A stretch of 10,718 bases of DNA from Chloroflexota bacterium (GTDB taxonomy: Bacteria > Chloroflexota > UBA6077). Below the pieces are notes generated by a model. That model had not been told where the DNA came from, did no database searches, and worked only from the letters and a program-made list of their open reading frames with translations. This document shows positions 1-5,730 of this stretch, piece after piece (the stretch's first letter is position 1; every line of letters starts with the position of its first letter). Position numbers and translations under genes: made by a program. The DNA is taken from NCBI GenBank assembly GCA_021788565.1, contig JAJYKO010000107.1:1-10718 (forward strand), given 5' to 3'.

Positions 1-381
1 CTCCTTGTGGTCCCCGGTGGCTTGGGAACTCGCCGAGAGGCGTACAACACCGACCTCATCCAATGGATTCGGGACACCCACCAGCACACCGTGCTCACCA
101 CGTCTGTTTGCACCGGCGCCTTCCTCCTGGGCGAGGCCGGTCTCCTCCACGGCTTAGAGGCTACCACTCACTGGGCCAGCATAGACCGCCTCCGCCAGAC
201 CTTCCCCGACACCACGGTTCGGGACGACCTCCGCCTCGCGGATGCCGGCCGCATCGTCACCTCGGCCGGGATATCGGCCGGCATCGACATGGCCCTTCAC
301 CTCGTCGCCCGCCTCCTCGGGGATGAAACCGCCCTCCGCACCGCCCGCCAGATGGAGTACCCCTGGCCCCCGCCTCGCTAG
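1..381 (+). CDS. DJ-1/PfpI family protein (GlxA/isonitrile hydratase-like), 5' partial
   Basis: The reading frame is open from base 1, so the N-terminus lies outside the window; 126 residues remain, ending at a TAG stop. The visible part starts in the LLVVPGG strand-turn typical of DJ-1/PfpI proteins. It continues through SVCTGAFLLGEAGLL, where the Cys of VCTGA sits at the nucleophile elbow, then TTHW, and finally TSAGISAGIDMALHLVARL, the conserved helix start of the family's amidase-like fold. There is no AraC-type DNA-binding domain after it: the protein ends soon after the ARQMEYPWPP tail, as in stand-alone isonitrile hydratase-like members. Members of this family include isonitrile hydratases, proteases, glyoxalases and regulators, so substrate and reaction cannot be assigned. 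The fold and the nucleophile Cys are seen; an enzymatic role is inferred. It appears to be a separate unit from the regulator downstream, given the gap of about 400 bp. Confidence 0.88.
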   Translation, partial: LLVVPGGLGTRREAYNTDLIQWIRDTHQHTVLTTSVCTGAFLLGEAGLLHGLEATTHWASIDRLRQTFPDTTVRDDLRLADAGRIVTSAGISAGIDMALHLVARLLGDETALRTARQMEYPWPPPR

Positions 382-400
382 CCACCGCCCGACTCAGCCG

Positions 401-470
401 GTCCACTTCGTCCTATCAGTCCTATCCGTCCACCCCGTCCACCCAGTCCACTTCGTCCACCCGGTCCGCC
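401..470. repeat. 9-bp tandem repeat, about eight units starting GTCC
   Basis: Seven consecutive 9-bp units begin at 401, 410, 419, 428, 437, 446 and 455, with a shortened eighth at 464. All begin GTCC. Unit variants are GTCCACTTC (twice), GTCCTATCA, GTCCTATCC, GTCCACCCC, GTCCACCCA and GTCCACCCG. It starts 20 bases after the stop codon of the DJ-1/PfpI gene. No coding function is likely even though 9 is a multiple of 3, because the surrounding frame has no protein-like content. Confidence 0.8.
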
Positions 471-698
471 TCACGGCACGACCGGCCGCCCGTTTCCCTT
501 CAACCTTCATCAGCATTGTAGCGCAATCGTCCCCTTTCGGCCGGCACAAGGGCACTATCCCCTTCGCTCCACATGCTCTATGATAGTATGTACATAGGGC
601 TGAACAAGATATTCACTGATTGCGTTGTCGTTGCCAAGAGTCTGACCCTGCACTGCTGAGCTACCTAGCACGATCCTCCCGAAGTCGCTCCCCTCCTC
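471..698. other. Intergenic stretch without a credible gene
   Basis: Between the 9-bp repeat and the promoter-like boxes I see no credible coding sequence. The only local structure is a small AT-rich symmetric patch at 578-597, which contains the 10-bp perfect palindrome TATGTACATA (587-596) next to CTATGATAG (578-586). It could be an operator or a promoter element for a distant start. No hairpin with a U-run was found that would end the upstream DJ-1/PfpI transcript. Confidence 0.45.
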
Positions 699-727
699 TT
701 GACCCCCGCCAATATCGAGAATAAAGT
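699..727 (+). promoter_or_regulatory. Candidate sigma70-type promoter for the regulator-hydrolase genes
   Basis: TTGACC at 699-704 matches the -35 consensus at 5 of 6 bases. With a 17-bp spacer, TAAAGT at 722-727 matches the -10 consensus at 4 of 6. Transcription would start near 734, about 55 bases before the regulator ATG, and run straight through the palindrome at 754-768. This is an eye call in an AT-richer patch of a GC-rich genome. GATAAT at 748-753 is an alternative -10 box, but it lacks a good -35. Confidence 0.35.
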
Positions 728-753
728 AGACTATGACTCTCACGAGTGATAAT

Positions 754-768
754 ATACTCCCGGAGTAT
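754..768. promoter_or_regulatory. Perfect 15-bp palindrome, candidate operator of the adjacent regulator
   Basis: ATACTCC at 754-760 and GGAGTAT at 762-768 are exact reverse complements around a single central C. Just upstream, GAGT at 744-747 pairs with ACTC at 756-759 or 736-739, so the 736-768 stretch is dense in the same half-site (ACTC/GAGT). It lies between the candidate promoter and the regulator start codon, where a dimeric winged-helix repressor would be expected to bind its own promoter region. The symmetry is seen; binding is inferred. Confidence 0.45.
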
Positions 769-788
769 TCCCAGACGGAGCCATCCTT

Positions 789-1406
789 ATGAACACAGTC
801 AAAGAGGACCTCCTTCTTCACCCGGTCCGGCTGCGCATCATCCTGACGGTCTACGGGCGCCAGATAACCGCGCTGCAAATGGCCGATGAGCTCCCGGATA
901 TCCCTCAGGCGACCCTCTATCGGAACATCAACACCCTCGCGGCCGCGGGCATCCTCGTCGTGGTCCGAGAGCGGCGGGTGCGCAACACCATCGAGAAGAC
1001 CTATGCCCTGCCGGACAGCAGCCTGATGTTGTCCCCTGACGACGTGAAGGACGCCGGACCCGCGGACCATATCCGCCTGGTCACCCACTACCTCGGGCTG
1101 ATGCTGGGCTACTTCGTGCGCTACGTCGATAAGGGCGACGTCGATCTCGCCCGCGACAACGTGGTCTTCCAAACGTTTCCTGCCTACCTCACCGATGCAG
1201 AAATCCGGGACCTGGGGCAGGCCCTCACAACTGCCCTGATGCCCTACGTTAAGAATGAGCCGTCGCCCGAACGCCGCCGCTTTGTCTTCGGTCTGATATC
1301 CGTCCCCGACGTGGCCGGCCCACCCTCACCCCCTGGCTCTTCAGCAGCCAAGCCGGCAGTCGAAGCAGCCGATCCCCGCGACGCGCGGGAAGACCCCAAC
1401 CTATAG
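789..1406 (+). CDS. Winged-helix transcriptional regulator (ArsR/PadR-like, HTH_20 type)
   Basis: The protein has 205 residues. Residues 1-73 form a winged helix: HPVRLRIILTVYGRQIT is the first helix region, QMADELPDIPQATLYRNINTLAAAGIL gives the helix-turn-helix with recognition helix near TLYRNINTL, and VVVRERRVRNTIEKTYAL is the beta wing. This segment is typical of HTH_20/ArsR-like regulators. Residues 90-170 are predicted mostly helical (HYLGLMLGYFVRYVDKGD) and probably dimerise or sense a ligand. The last 35 or so residues are Pro/Ala/Asp-rich and look disordered; they may be a lineage-specific extension. The ATG at 789 has GGAG at 777-780 as ribosome binding site. The stop codon overlaps the Shine-Dalgarno of the hydrolase, so the two are likely co-translated. 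It probably controls its own operon through the palindrome just upstream. No effector can be named. Confidence 0.85.
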   Translation: MNTVKEDLLLHPVRLRIILTVYGRQITALQMADELPDIPQATLYRNINTLAAAGILVVVRERRVRNTIEKTYALPDSSLMLSPDDVKDAGPADHIRLVTHYLGLMLGYFVRYVDKGDVDLARDNVVFQTFPAYLTDAEIRDLGQALTTALMPYVKNEPSPERRRFVFGLISVPDVAGPPSPPGSSAAKPAVEAADPRDAREDPNL

Positions 1407-1414
1407 GAGCAGCC

Positions 1415-2692
1415 ATGAGCGCGATGGATGATCTCAAGCAGGAAGCACAGGACCTTGTTCGACGGGTGGACAGGGGCGACTACGCCGGTGCCCGCGCTCT
1501 CTTCGACGGCGACCTGGCCCAGGCCCTTTCCGAGGTCCGGCTGAAGGAAACGTGGCTCGAATTGATTGGCCAGGTCGGCCCTTTGCAGCAGATCCTGGCC
1601 TGCCAAGCCGTTGAGAGGCAGGACCGCCGCGCGGTCACGGTCACTTGCCAGTTCGAAAAGGCGGCCATCGACTTCCACGTGGTCTTCGACCAGACCGGCC
1701 AGATATCCAGCCTGGTGCCTCAGCCTGCCCCGGTCACGTCGGCCTACAACCCGCCCGCTTATGTCAACGCCGCGGCTTTCCATGACGTCGAGGTCACCGT
1801 TGGCAGCGGAGAATGGGCTCTTCCCGGCACGTTGAGCCTTCCACTCGGAGCCGGCCCCTTCCCAGTGGTCGTCCTGGTCCACGGCTCGGGCCCCCAGGAT
1901 CGGGACGAGACTATCGGTCCCAGCAAGCCCTTCCGAGACCTGGCATGGGGCCTGGCCTCCCAGGGCATCGCCGTCCTGCGCTACGAAAAGCGCACCAAAG
2001 TGCATGCCGCAAAGCTCACGCCAGACCAGTTGGCTGGGCTGACCGTCCAGGAAGAGGTCGTCGACGACGCCCTGCTTGCCGTCCATCTCCTGCGCCAGAC
2101 CCCGGGGATCGCCCCGGGCCGCGTCTACGTCCTGGGCCACAGCCTCGGGGCGACGACGGCCCCCCGCATCGGCGAGCAAGACCCCTCGATCGCCGGCTTG
2201 ATCGTCCTCGCCGGGCTGACTCGCCGGCTGGAGGACACCATCCTCGACCAGGTCACCTACGTATACGGCCTCTCGGGGTCCACGACCGACGGGCAGAAGG
2301 CTGAGCTGGAGCAGCTCAAGAAGCAGGTGGCCCGGGTGAAGGATCCCAACCTGTCCGACCAGGTCCCCGCGAAGGAGCTGCCCATGGGGATCTCGCCGGC
2401 CTACTGGCTCGCCCTTCGCGACTACCACCCCGAGGAAGTGGCGGCATCCCTACCCATGCGGATCTTCGTGCTGCAGGGTGGGCGGGATTATCAAGTCACC
2501 GCCGAAGCCGATTTTCCCGCCTGGCAACATGCCCTGGGGCACAAAAGCAACGCCACGCTCAAACTGTATCCCGGACTCTCTCACATGTTCGTGGAGGGTG
2601 AAGGCCGTTCTCTGCCTCAGGAGTTCCTGGTCGAGGGGCACGTCAGCGAGGAGGTGATCCAGGATATCGCTCGCTGGATAACGAACGAATAG
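1415..2692 (+). CDS. Alpha/beta hydrolase (esterase-like) with N-terminal DUF3887-like domain
   Basis: The protein has 425 residues. Residues 1-100 resemble the DUF3887 domain found before many bacterial serine hydrolases (DRGDYAGARALFDGDL, then a VTVTCQFEKAAIDFHVVFD strand pair). Residues 125-425 form an alpha/beta hydrolase. HGSGP at 156-160 lines the oxyanion hole, GHSLG at 241-245 is the nucleophile elbow with Ser243, Asp358 in GGRD is the likely acid, and His390 in LSHMF completes the triad. No signal peptide is visible, so it is probably cytoplasmic. The family contains esterases and peptidase-like enzymes; the substrate is unknown. AGGAG at 1405-1409 gives a clear ribosome binding site and shares bases with the regulator's TAG stop at 1404-1406, indicating coupling. 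A second Met at codon 4 is a possible alternative start. A regulator followed by this kind of hydrolase suggests an inducible detoxification or envelope-lipid step, which is inference. Confidence 0.9.
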   Translation: MSAMDDLKQEAQDLVRRVDRGDYAGARALFDGDLAQALSEVRLKETWLELIGQVGPLQQILACQAVERQDRRAVTVTCQFEKAAIDFHVVFDQTGQISSLVPQPAPVTSAYNPPAYVNAAAFHDVEVTVGSGEWALPGTLSLPLGAGPFPVVVLVHGSGPQDRDETIGPSKPFRDLAWGLASQGIAVLRYEKRTKVHAAKLTPDQLAGLTVQEEVVDDALLAVHLLRQTPGIAPGRVYVLGHSLGATTAPRIGEQDPSIAGLIVLAGLTRRLEDTILDQVTYVYGLSGSTTDGQKAELEQLKKQVARVKDPNLSDQVPAKELPMGISPAYWLALRDYHPEEVAASLPMRIFVLQGGRDYQVTAEADFPAWQHALGHKSNATLKLYPGLSHMFVEGEGRSLPQEFLVEGHVSEEVIQDIARWITNE

Positions 2693-2702
2693 GCACCGTG
2701 TG

Positions 2703-2927
2703 ATGGATTGGCTATTTCCAATCGTTGTAGTTCTACCGCTGCTAGCGTTCTGGATGTGGATGTTCTCGGATATGATCAACAATACCGACCTGCCCAGATG
2801 GCCCTTCTGGGATGTGACCGATAGTGACAGCTTGCCGAGCAGACGGTTTAACTGGACGCTGGCATTTGCTCTCTTGAACGTCTTCGCTGCGGCAATATAC
2901 TACTCCACTGTGTACACGAACAGCTAA
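2703..2927 (+). CDS. Small two-helix membrane protein, PLDc_N-like
   Basis: The protein has 74 residues. A hydrophobic segment at about 4-22 (FPIVVVLPLLAFWMWMF) is followed by a polar loop (residues 26-49) and a second hydrophobic segment at about 51-70 (WTLAFALLNVFAAAIYY). The pattern resembles the PLDc_N domain: a helix ending in a WxWxxxD-like motif (WMWMFSDM), a loop, then W followed by a helix ending in YY. PLDc_N occurs alone in many bacteria as a membrane protein of unknown function. A GTG at 2700 directly precedes the ATG at 2703 and could also be used. Only a weak AGG at 2691-2693, overlapping the hydrolase stop codon, serves as ribosome binding site. Ten bases separate it from the hydrolase, so it is likely in the same operon. 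The membrane topology is well supported; the family match is from memory and moderate. Confidence 0.68.
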   Translation: MDWLFPIVVVLPLLAFWMWMFSDMINNTDLPRWPFWDVTDSDSLPSRRFNWTLAFALLNVFAAAIYYSTVYTNS

Positions 2928-2999
2928 TAGCTACCCTTAGCTGCCTTGAAGTGGGCCATCCGTCTGCACGCCCGACAAAAGGCTATCTGGTTGGGGACT

Positions 3000-4094
3000 A
3001 TGACTAACAATACCGACACGCATACCAGTCTCGCGCCCAACTGGCGCCACGTAGGGGCCTTCCTCGGCCTCACCTTCGGCCTCACCTGGCTGCTGGACCT
3101 GGCCATCTACCTGCGCGGCGGCCTCGCCACCCCGGGCATGATCACCCTCCTCCAGCTGCAGATGCTGCTGCCCGCCTTCAGCGCCATCATGCTGGGGCTG
3201 CTCTTCTTCCCCGAGAGCCCCCTCTATCGCGGCCGGGCCGCCGGACGAGGGCGCTGGTTCTACTACTACTTCCTGCTTCTAACTGTCGTCTACGTCCTCG
3301 GCGCCGCGGCGGCATGGCAGGCGCCCACTCAACAGACGCTGGCGCTCGTGGGCACCGTCACCCTCATTCTAGCTTTCCTGGGACTCCTCGTCCTCGTCGT
3401 CCTCCGCATTGCCGCCGGTCGCGATTCGATGGCCCGGGTCTGGCTGGCCTGGGGCAACTGGCGCTACTGGCTCCTCTTCGGGCTGGCTTTCGCCGCCTTC
3501 TACGCCCTACAGGCCGCGCTCAACGCCTACTTCCGGCTGGGCGGGACCCACCTGACTCCGCTCCCCGCCCCGCCGGGCGTCAGCCCCGAGATCATACTGA
3601 TCGCGGGTGCCATCCAGTCGGTGCTGCTGGCGCCGATCCTGGCCATCGTCATCGCCTTCGGAGAGGAGTACGGCTGGCGAGGATATCTGCAGAGCGAACT
3701 CTTCAAGCTGGGACGTGTGCGCGGGGTCCTCCTGCTGGGCGTAATCTGGGGGATCTGGCACTGGCCGATAATTCTCATGGGATTCAACTATCCGGGCCAT
3801 TCGTTGCTCGGCCTGCTGCTGATGGCGCTCTACACCACTGGCCTCGCCGTCGTCCTGGGCTACGCCGTGCTCAGGTCGGGCAGCGTCCTGCTCGCCGCTT
3901 ACCTGCACGCCCTGAACAATCAGGTCGCGGGCTTCATCGTGGCGGTGGGCTTCAGGCCCTTCGACCCCGCCTTCTCCTTCGGCATCGGCATCTACGGGAT
4001 AGCGACGCTCGCCATCATCGCCCTCCTCGTCCTCCGCGACCCCATCTGGCGAGGTAGGGGCAGCGCCCTGCCCCAGCCCGGTGAGCCCGAGTAG
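3000..4094 (+). CDS. CPBP family intramembrane glutamic endopeptidase (CAAX protease-like)
   Basis: From the ATG at 3000 the protein has 364 residues and about eight membrane helices. The CPBP (Abi) catalytic motifs are all present: EExxxR in GEEYGWRGYL (Glu222, Glu223, Arg227), a second motif with His254 in IWGIWHWP, and a third with His303 and Asn306/307 in YLHALNNQ. This family cleaves substrates within the membrane; members process prenylated proteins, bacteriocin precursors or anti-sigma factors, or give self-immunity. The actual substrate is not evident. An upstream TTG at 2946 would add 18 residues (KWAIRLHARQKAIWLGT) that do not look like a normal start; the ATG is preferred, although GGGGA at 2993-2997 is too close to be a good ribosome binding site. 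The tail after residue 348 is short and Pro-rich. It may belong to the regulator-hydrolase group, 72 bp after the small membrane protein. Confidence 0.88.
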   Translation: MTNNTDTHTSLAPNWRHVGAFLGLTFGLTWLLDLAIYLRGGLATPGMITLLQLQMLLPAFSAIMLGLLFFPESPLYRGRAAGRGRWFYYYFLLLTVVYVLGAAAAWQAPTQQTLALVGTVTLILAFLGLLVLVVLRIAAGRDSMARVWLAWGNWRYWLLFGLAFAAFYALQAALNAYFRLGGTHLTPLPAPPGVSPEIILIAGAIQSVLLAPILAIVIAFGEEYGWRGYLQSELFKLGRVRGVLLLGVIWGIWHWPIILMGFNYPGHSLLGLLLMALYTTGLAVVLGYAVLRSGSVLLAAYLHALNNQVAGFIVAVGFRPFDPAFSFGIGIYGIATLAIIALLVLRDPIWRGRGSALPQPGEPE

Positions 4095-4114
4095 TCCCGT
4101 CTTCATGCAGTACT

Positions 4115-4153
4115 CTGACGCGCTGATCCTGACGTCCTAGAATCGACGCTTCA
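4115..4153. repeat. Repeat copy A (39 bp; matches 6990-7027)
   Basis: Bases 4125-4153 match 6999-7027 at 26 of 29 positions without gaps, sharing GATCCTGAC, TCCTAGAATC and CTTCA blocks. Upstream, TGACGC at 4116-4121 matches TGACGC at 6991-6996 with one extra base in this copy. This copy lies in noncoding DNA 20 bases after the CPBP gene and directly before a perfect palindrome. Confidence 0.7.
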
Positions 4154-4180
4154 GCGGGTGGTGCCCCGGGACGGCCGTTG

Positions 4181-4206
4181 TAGGGGCGGCTCGCGAGCCG
4201 CCCCTA
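4181..4206. repeat. 26-bp perfect palindrome (hairpin)
   Basis: The 13 bases TAGGGGCGGCTCG at 4181-4193 are followed immediately by their exact reverse complement at 4194-4206. The run has no mismatch and no spacer, and would fold into a very stable hairpin or cruciform. Similar GTAGGGGCGG...CCGCCCCTA palindromes are, from memory, common dispersed repeats in Chloroflexota and other environmental genomes. No T-run follows (AGTC), so a standard Rho-independent terminator is unlikely, though it could still stop or stabilise the CPBP transcript end. Confidence 0.85.
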
Positions 4207-4220
4207 AGTCTGCCACTAAA

Positions 4221-4345
4221 GGCGCAAACCAAGAAGAAGCCTCGAAGCGCGTAACCAGGAAGAAGCCCCGAAGGGGCGCGCTATGCCAGCCCTGGGCAAC
4301 GCCCAGGGAATGGCGCCACACCAAGGCAGAGCCCTGAAAGGGCGG
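4221..4345. repeat. Three-hairpin dispersed-repeat-like element
   Basis: Three short perfect hairpins follow each other: GCCCC-GAA-GGGGC (4265-4277), CCCTGGGC-AAC-GCCCAGGG (4290-4308) and GCCCT-GAA-AGGGC (4331-4343). The first and third are variants of one motif, AGCC(C/T)-type stem with a GAA loop. The 5' part holds a direct duplication: 4227-4251 and 4253-4280 both begin AACCA(A/G)GAAGAAGCC and end in GCGCG. From memory, the combination of a GAA-loop stem with an AAC-loop stem is the style of repeats seen many times in planctomycete, verrucomicrobial and other environmental genomes. No ORF here looks protein-like. Confidence 0.65.
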
Positions 4346-4382
4346 CCTGGCGCAGGGCAGGGGCCGGCTCGCCCCGCTGGGG

Positions 4383-4455
4383 CTCCCTCCCCAATTCCCC
4401 CCTCTACCCGTCTCCCCCTCTCCGCGTCCCCTCGTCCCCCGTCCCCCGCCCTTGA
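4383..4455. repeat. C/T-rich low-complexity tract
   Basis: The plus strand is almost entirely C and T, with recurring CGTCCCC-type units at 4425, 4433 and 4440. A tract of the same character, including the word GTCTCCCCCTC, is found in frame inside the GT39-like gene at 9541-9590. It could form triplex or unusual single-strand structures; no gene or regulatory role is evident. The remaining stretch to the heptad repeat (4456-4566) shows only an imperfect inverted repeat, ATCAGCC at 4539-4545 with GGCTGAT at 4565-4571. Confidence 0.55.
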
Positions 4456-4566
4456 CTCCGCACCGCGCGCCGTGTATCGTCTTCCCGCCGTCCCCATTGC
4501 CCTGTCGCGCCGGTGTAGGCCGCTCGCCGCCAGTCGTCATCAGCCTTCAGCCCGCCCGCCCGACGG

Positions 4567-4615
4567 CTGATAGCCGATGACTGATAGCCGATTACTGATC
4601 ACTGATAGCTGATGA
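4567..4615. repeat. 7-bp tandem repeat, seven units, running into a start codon
   Basis: Exactly seven 7-bp units fill 49 bases: CTGATAG, CCGATGA, CTGATAG, CCGATTA, CTGATCA, CTGATAG, CTGATGA. The consensus is CTGATNA. The ATG at 4612, the first possible start of the following glycosyltransferase, lies inside the last unit. It resembles the short tandemly repeated heptamers described in cyanobacteria in unit length only; the resemblance is formal. Confidence 0.85.
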
Positions 4616-5574
4616 CTCAAATGACCTCCGTCTCCGTGATAATCGTCAGCTGGAACACCAGGGAGCTCCTCCGGCGCTGCCTCAACTCCGTGTACGCCTC
4701 GCCCCCTGGCCTCGATCTGGAGGTCATCGTCGTCGACAACGGTTCCCACGACGGCTCCGTCGAGATGGTCAGGTCCCACTTCCCCGCCACCAACCTGATC
4801 GTCACCAAGGAGAACCTGGGCTTCGCCCGCGCCAACAACCTTGCCATCGCTCGGGCGCGCGGCGACTACCTGCTGCTGCTCAATGCCGACGCCGAGCTCA
4901 CTGGCAGCGCCCTCCCCGACATGGTGCGCTGCGCCCACGACGACCCGGCCGCCGGCATCGTCGGCCCGCGGCTTCTCAACTCCGACGGCACTACCCAGTC
5001 CTCCCGCCGCCGCTTCCCCACAGCGGCCACCGCCGTCCTGGAGAGCACGGTCCTCCAACGCTGGTTTCCCGACCATCGCGCGCTGCGCGCCTACTACGTC
5101 CTCGACAGGAGCGATGACGACCAGCAGCAAGTGGACTGGCTCGTCGGAGCCTGCCTCCTGGTTCGATCGGAGGCTGCCAGGGCCGCCGGCCCCCTCGACG
5201 AGGGCTTCTTCATGTACTCCGAAGAGCTCGACTGGTGCCATCGATTTGCCAAACATGGGTGGAAAGTGGTCTACTATCCCCTCGCGCGGGTGATTCACCA
5301 CGGCGGCCAGAGCAGCGACCAGGCACCCTTTCATCGACACACTCGCTTTCAGTACAGCAAGTGCCGGTACTTCGAGAGACGTCTCGGTCTCCTCTTCGGC
5401 GAGGCCCTGAGGCTCTTCATATTCCTCAACTATCTGTTCATGCTGGGTGAGGACGCAGCCAAATGGCTGCTTGGAAGCAAGCGAAAGATGCGCGCCGGCC
5501 GCATGTCGGTGCTGACCAGGGTGATAGGATGGCAGATCGTATGGATAGCGAAATGGGGCAGGGTGGCACCTTGA
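4612..5574 (+). CDS. GT2 family glycosyltransferase (rhamnosyltransferase-like)
   Basis: The protein has 320 residues with a GT-A fold. SVIIVSWNT at about 7-16 begins the nucleotide-binding strand, VDNGS at 41-45 carries the conserved Asp, NLGFARANN is at 68-76, and LLLLNADAE at 87-95 is the DXD-like metal/nucleotide motif. WLVGACLLVRSEA at 176-188, then PLDEGFFMYSEELDW (194-208), gives the acceptor-site and catalytic Glu/Asp region typical of WbbL-type rhamnosyltransferases. The C-terminus (about 255-320) has a hydrophobic amphipathic stretch (ALRLFIFLNYLFML) and many basic residues, suggesting attachment to the inner membrane face. It likely adds a sugar from a nucleotide donor to a lipid-linked glycan. 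The ATG at 4612 lies in a heptad repeat; the ATG at 4621 (codon 4) is the alternative. Neither has a recognisable ribosome binding site. The donor sugar is not determinable. Confidence 0.9.
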   Translation: MTQMTSVSVIIVSWNTRELLRRCLNSVYASPPGLDLEVIVVDNGSHDGSVEMVRSHFPATNLIVTKENLGFARANNLAIARARGDYLLLLNADAELTGSALPDMVRCAHDDPAAGIVGPRLLNSDGTTQSSRRRFPTAATAVLESTVLQRWFPDHRALRAYYVLDRSDDDQQQVDWLVGACLLVRSEAARAAGPLDEGFFMYSEELDWCHRFAKHGWKVVYYPLARVIHHGGQSSDQAPFHRHTRFQYSKCRYFERRLGLLFGEALRLFIFLNYLFMLGEDAAKWLLGSKRKMRAGRMSVLTRVIGWQIVWIAKWGRVAP

Positions 5575-5608
5575 AGACCAGACGGTCCACTCGGCGGGTC
5601 GGGTGCAC

Positions 5609-5676
5609 TGTCATGCTGAGCGAAGCGAAGCATCTCCTTGTCGCTGGAGAGACCCTTCGGTTCGCTCACGGTGACA
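5609..5676. repeat. MITE-like imperfect palindrome (TGTCATGCTGAGCGAAGCGA type)
   Basis: The left arm 5609-5636 and right arm 5649-5676 are inverted copies matching at 22 of 28 positions, around a 12-base loop. The ends are TGTCA and TGACA. The left arm contains GAGCGAAGCGAAGCAT; the right arm read on the other strand contains GAGCGAACCGAAGG. From memory, this sequence type is a widespread dispersed palindrome of environmental bacterial genomes, often mis-translated as MLSEAKHL-type peptides. It fills the middle of the 156-bp gap between the two glycosyltransferase genes. No target-site duplication is visible in the flanks. Confidence 0.75.
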
Positions 5677-5730
5677 ATCAGGGCTGCCGGGTATCCACCG
5701 GATGGGCCATGTATGTTGAAGGCTAACACC

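Noticed and set aside
382..788. Riboswitch or small RNA gene upstream of the regulator
   Set aside because: No conserved aptamer core or strong multi-stem structure could be recognised; only short palindromes and a tandem repeat.
555..1172. Minus-strand open frame opposite the regulator
   Set aside because: Covers the reverse of the winged-helix domain and the promoter region; no protein-like features.
1244..2428. Long minus-strand open frame (394 codons) opposite the hydrolase
   Set aside because: It mirrors the codons of a clearly recognised hydrolase; its translation has no family features and is the usual antisense frame of GC-rich genes.
2946..2999. TTG start adding 18 residues to the CPBP protease
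   Set aside because: The added residues are charged, precede a normal ATG start, and no ribosome binding site was seen for the TTG.
4181..4206. Rho-independent terminator
   Set aside because: The stem is strong but followed by AGTCTGCC, with no T-run on either side in the needed orientation.
4151..4570. Open frames on both strands in the repeat island
   Set aside because: Translations are low-complexity (Gly/Arg or Pro/Arg rich) and derive from the hairpin element and C-rich tract.
4567..4615. CRISPR array
   Set aside because: Units are 7 bp with no spacers; a simple tandem repeat.
4540..5340. Minus-strand open frame opposite the GT2 gene
   Set aside because: Antisense of conserved GT2 motifs; its C-terminal end is merely the reverse reading of the heptamer repeat.
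5463..5726. Short plus-strand open frame containing MLSEAKHL and RFAHGD
   Set aside because: This is the typical false translation of the MITE-like palindrome, not a gene.
5638..5730. Longer N-terminus for the GT4-like protein
   Set aside because: It would be encoded by the right arm of the MITE-like repeat and lacks similarity to GT4 N-termini, which begin right at the strand VLMVTGEYPP.
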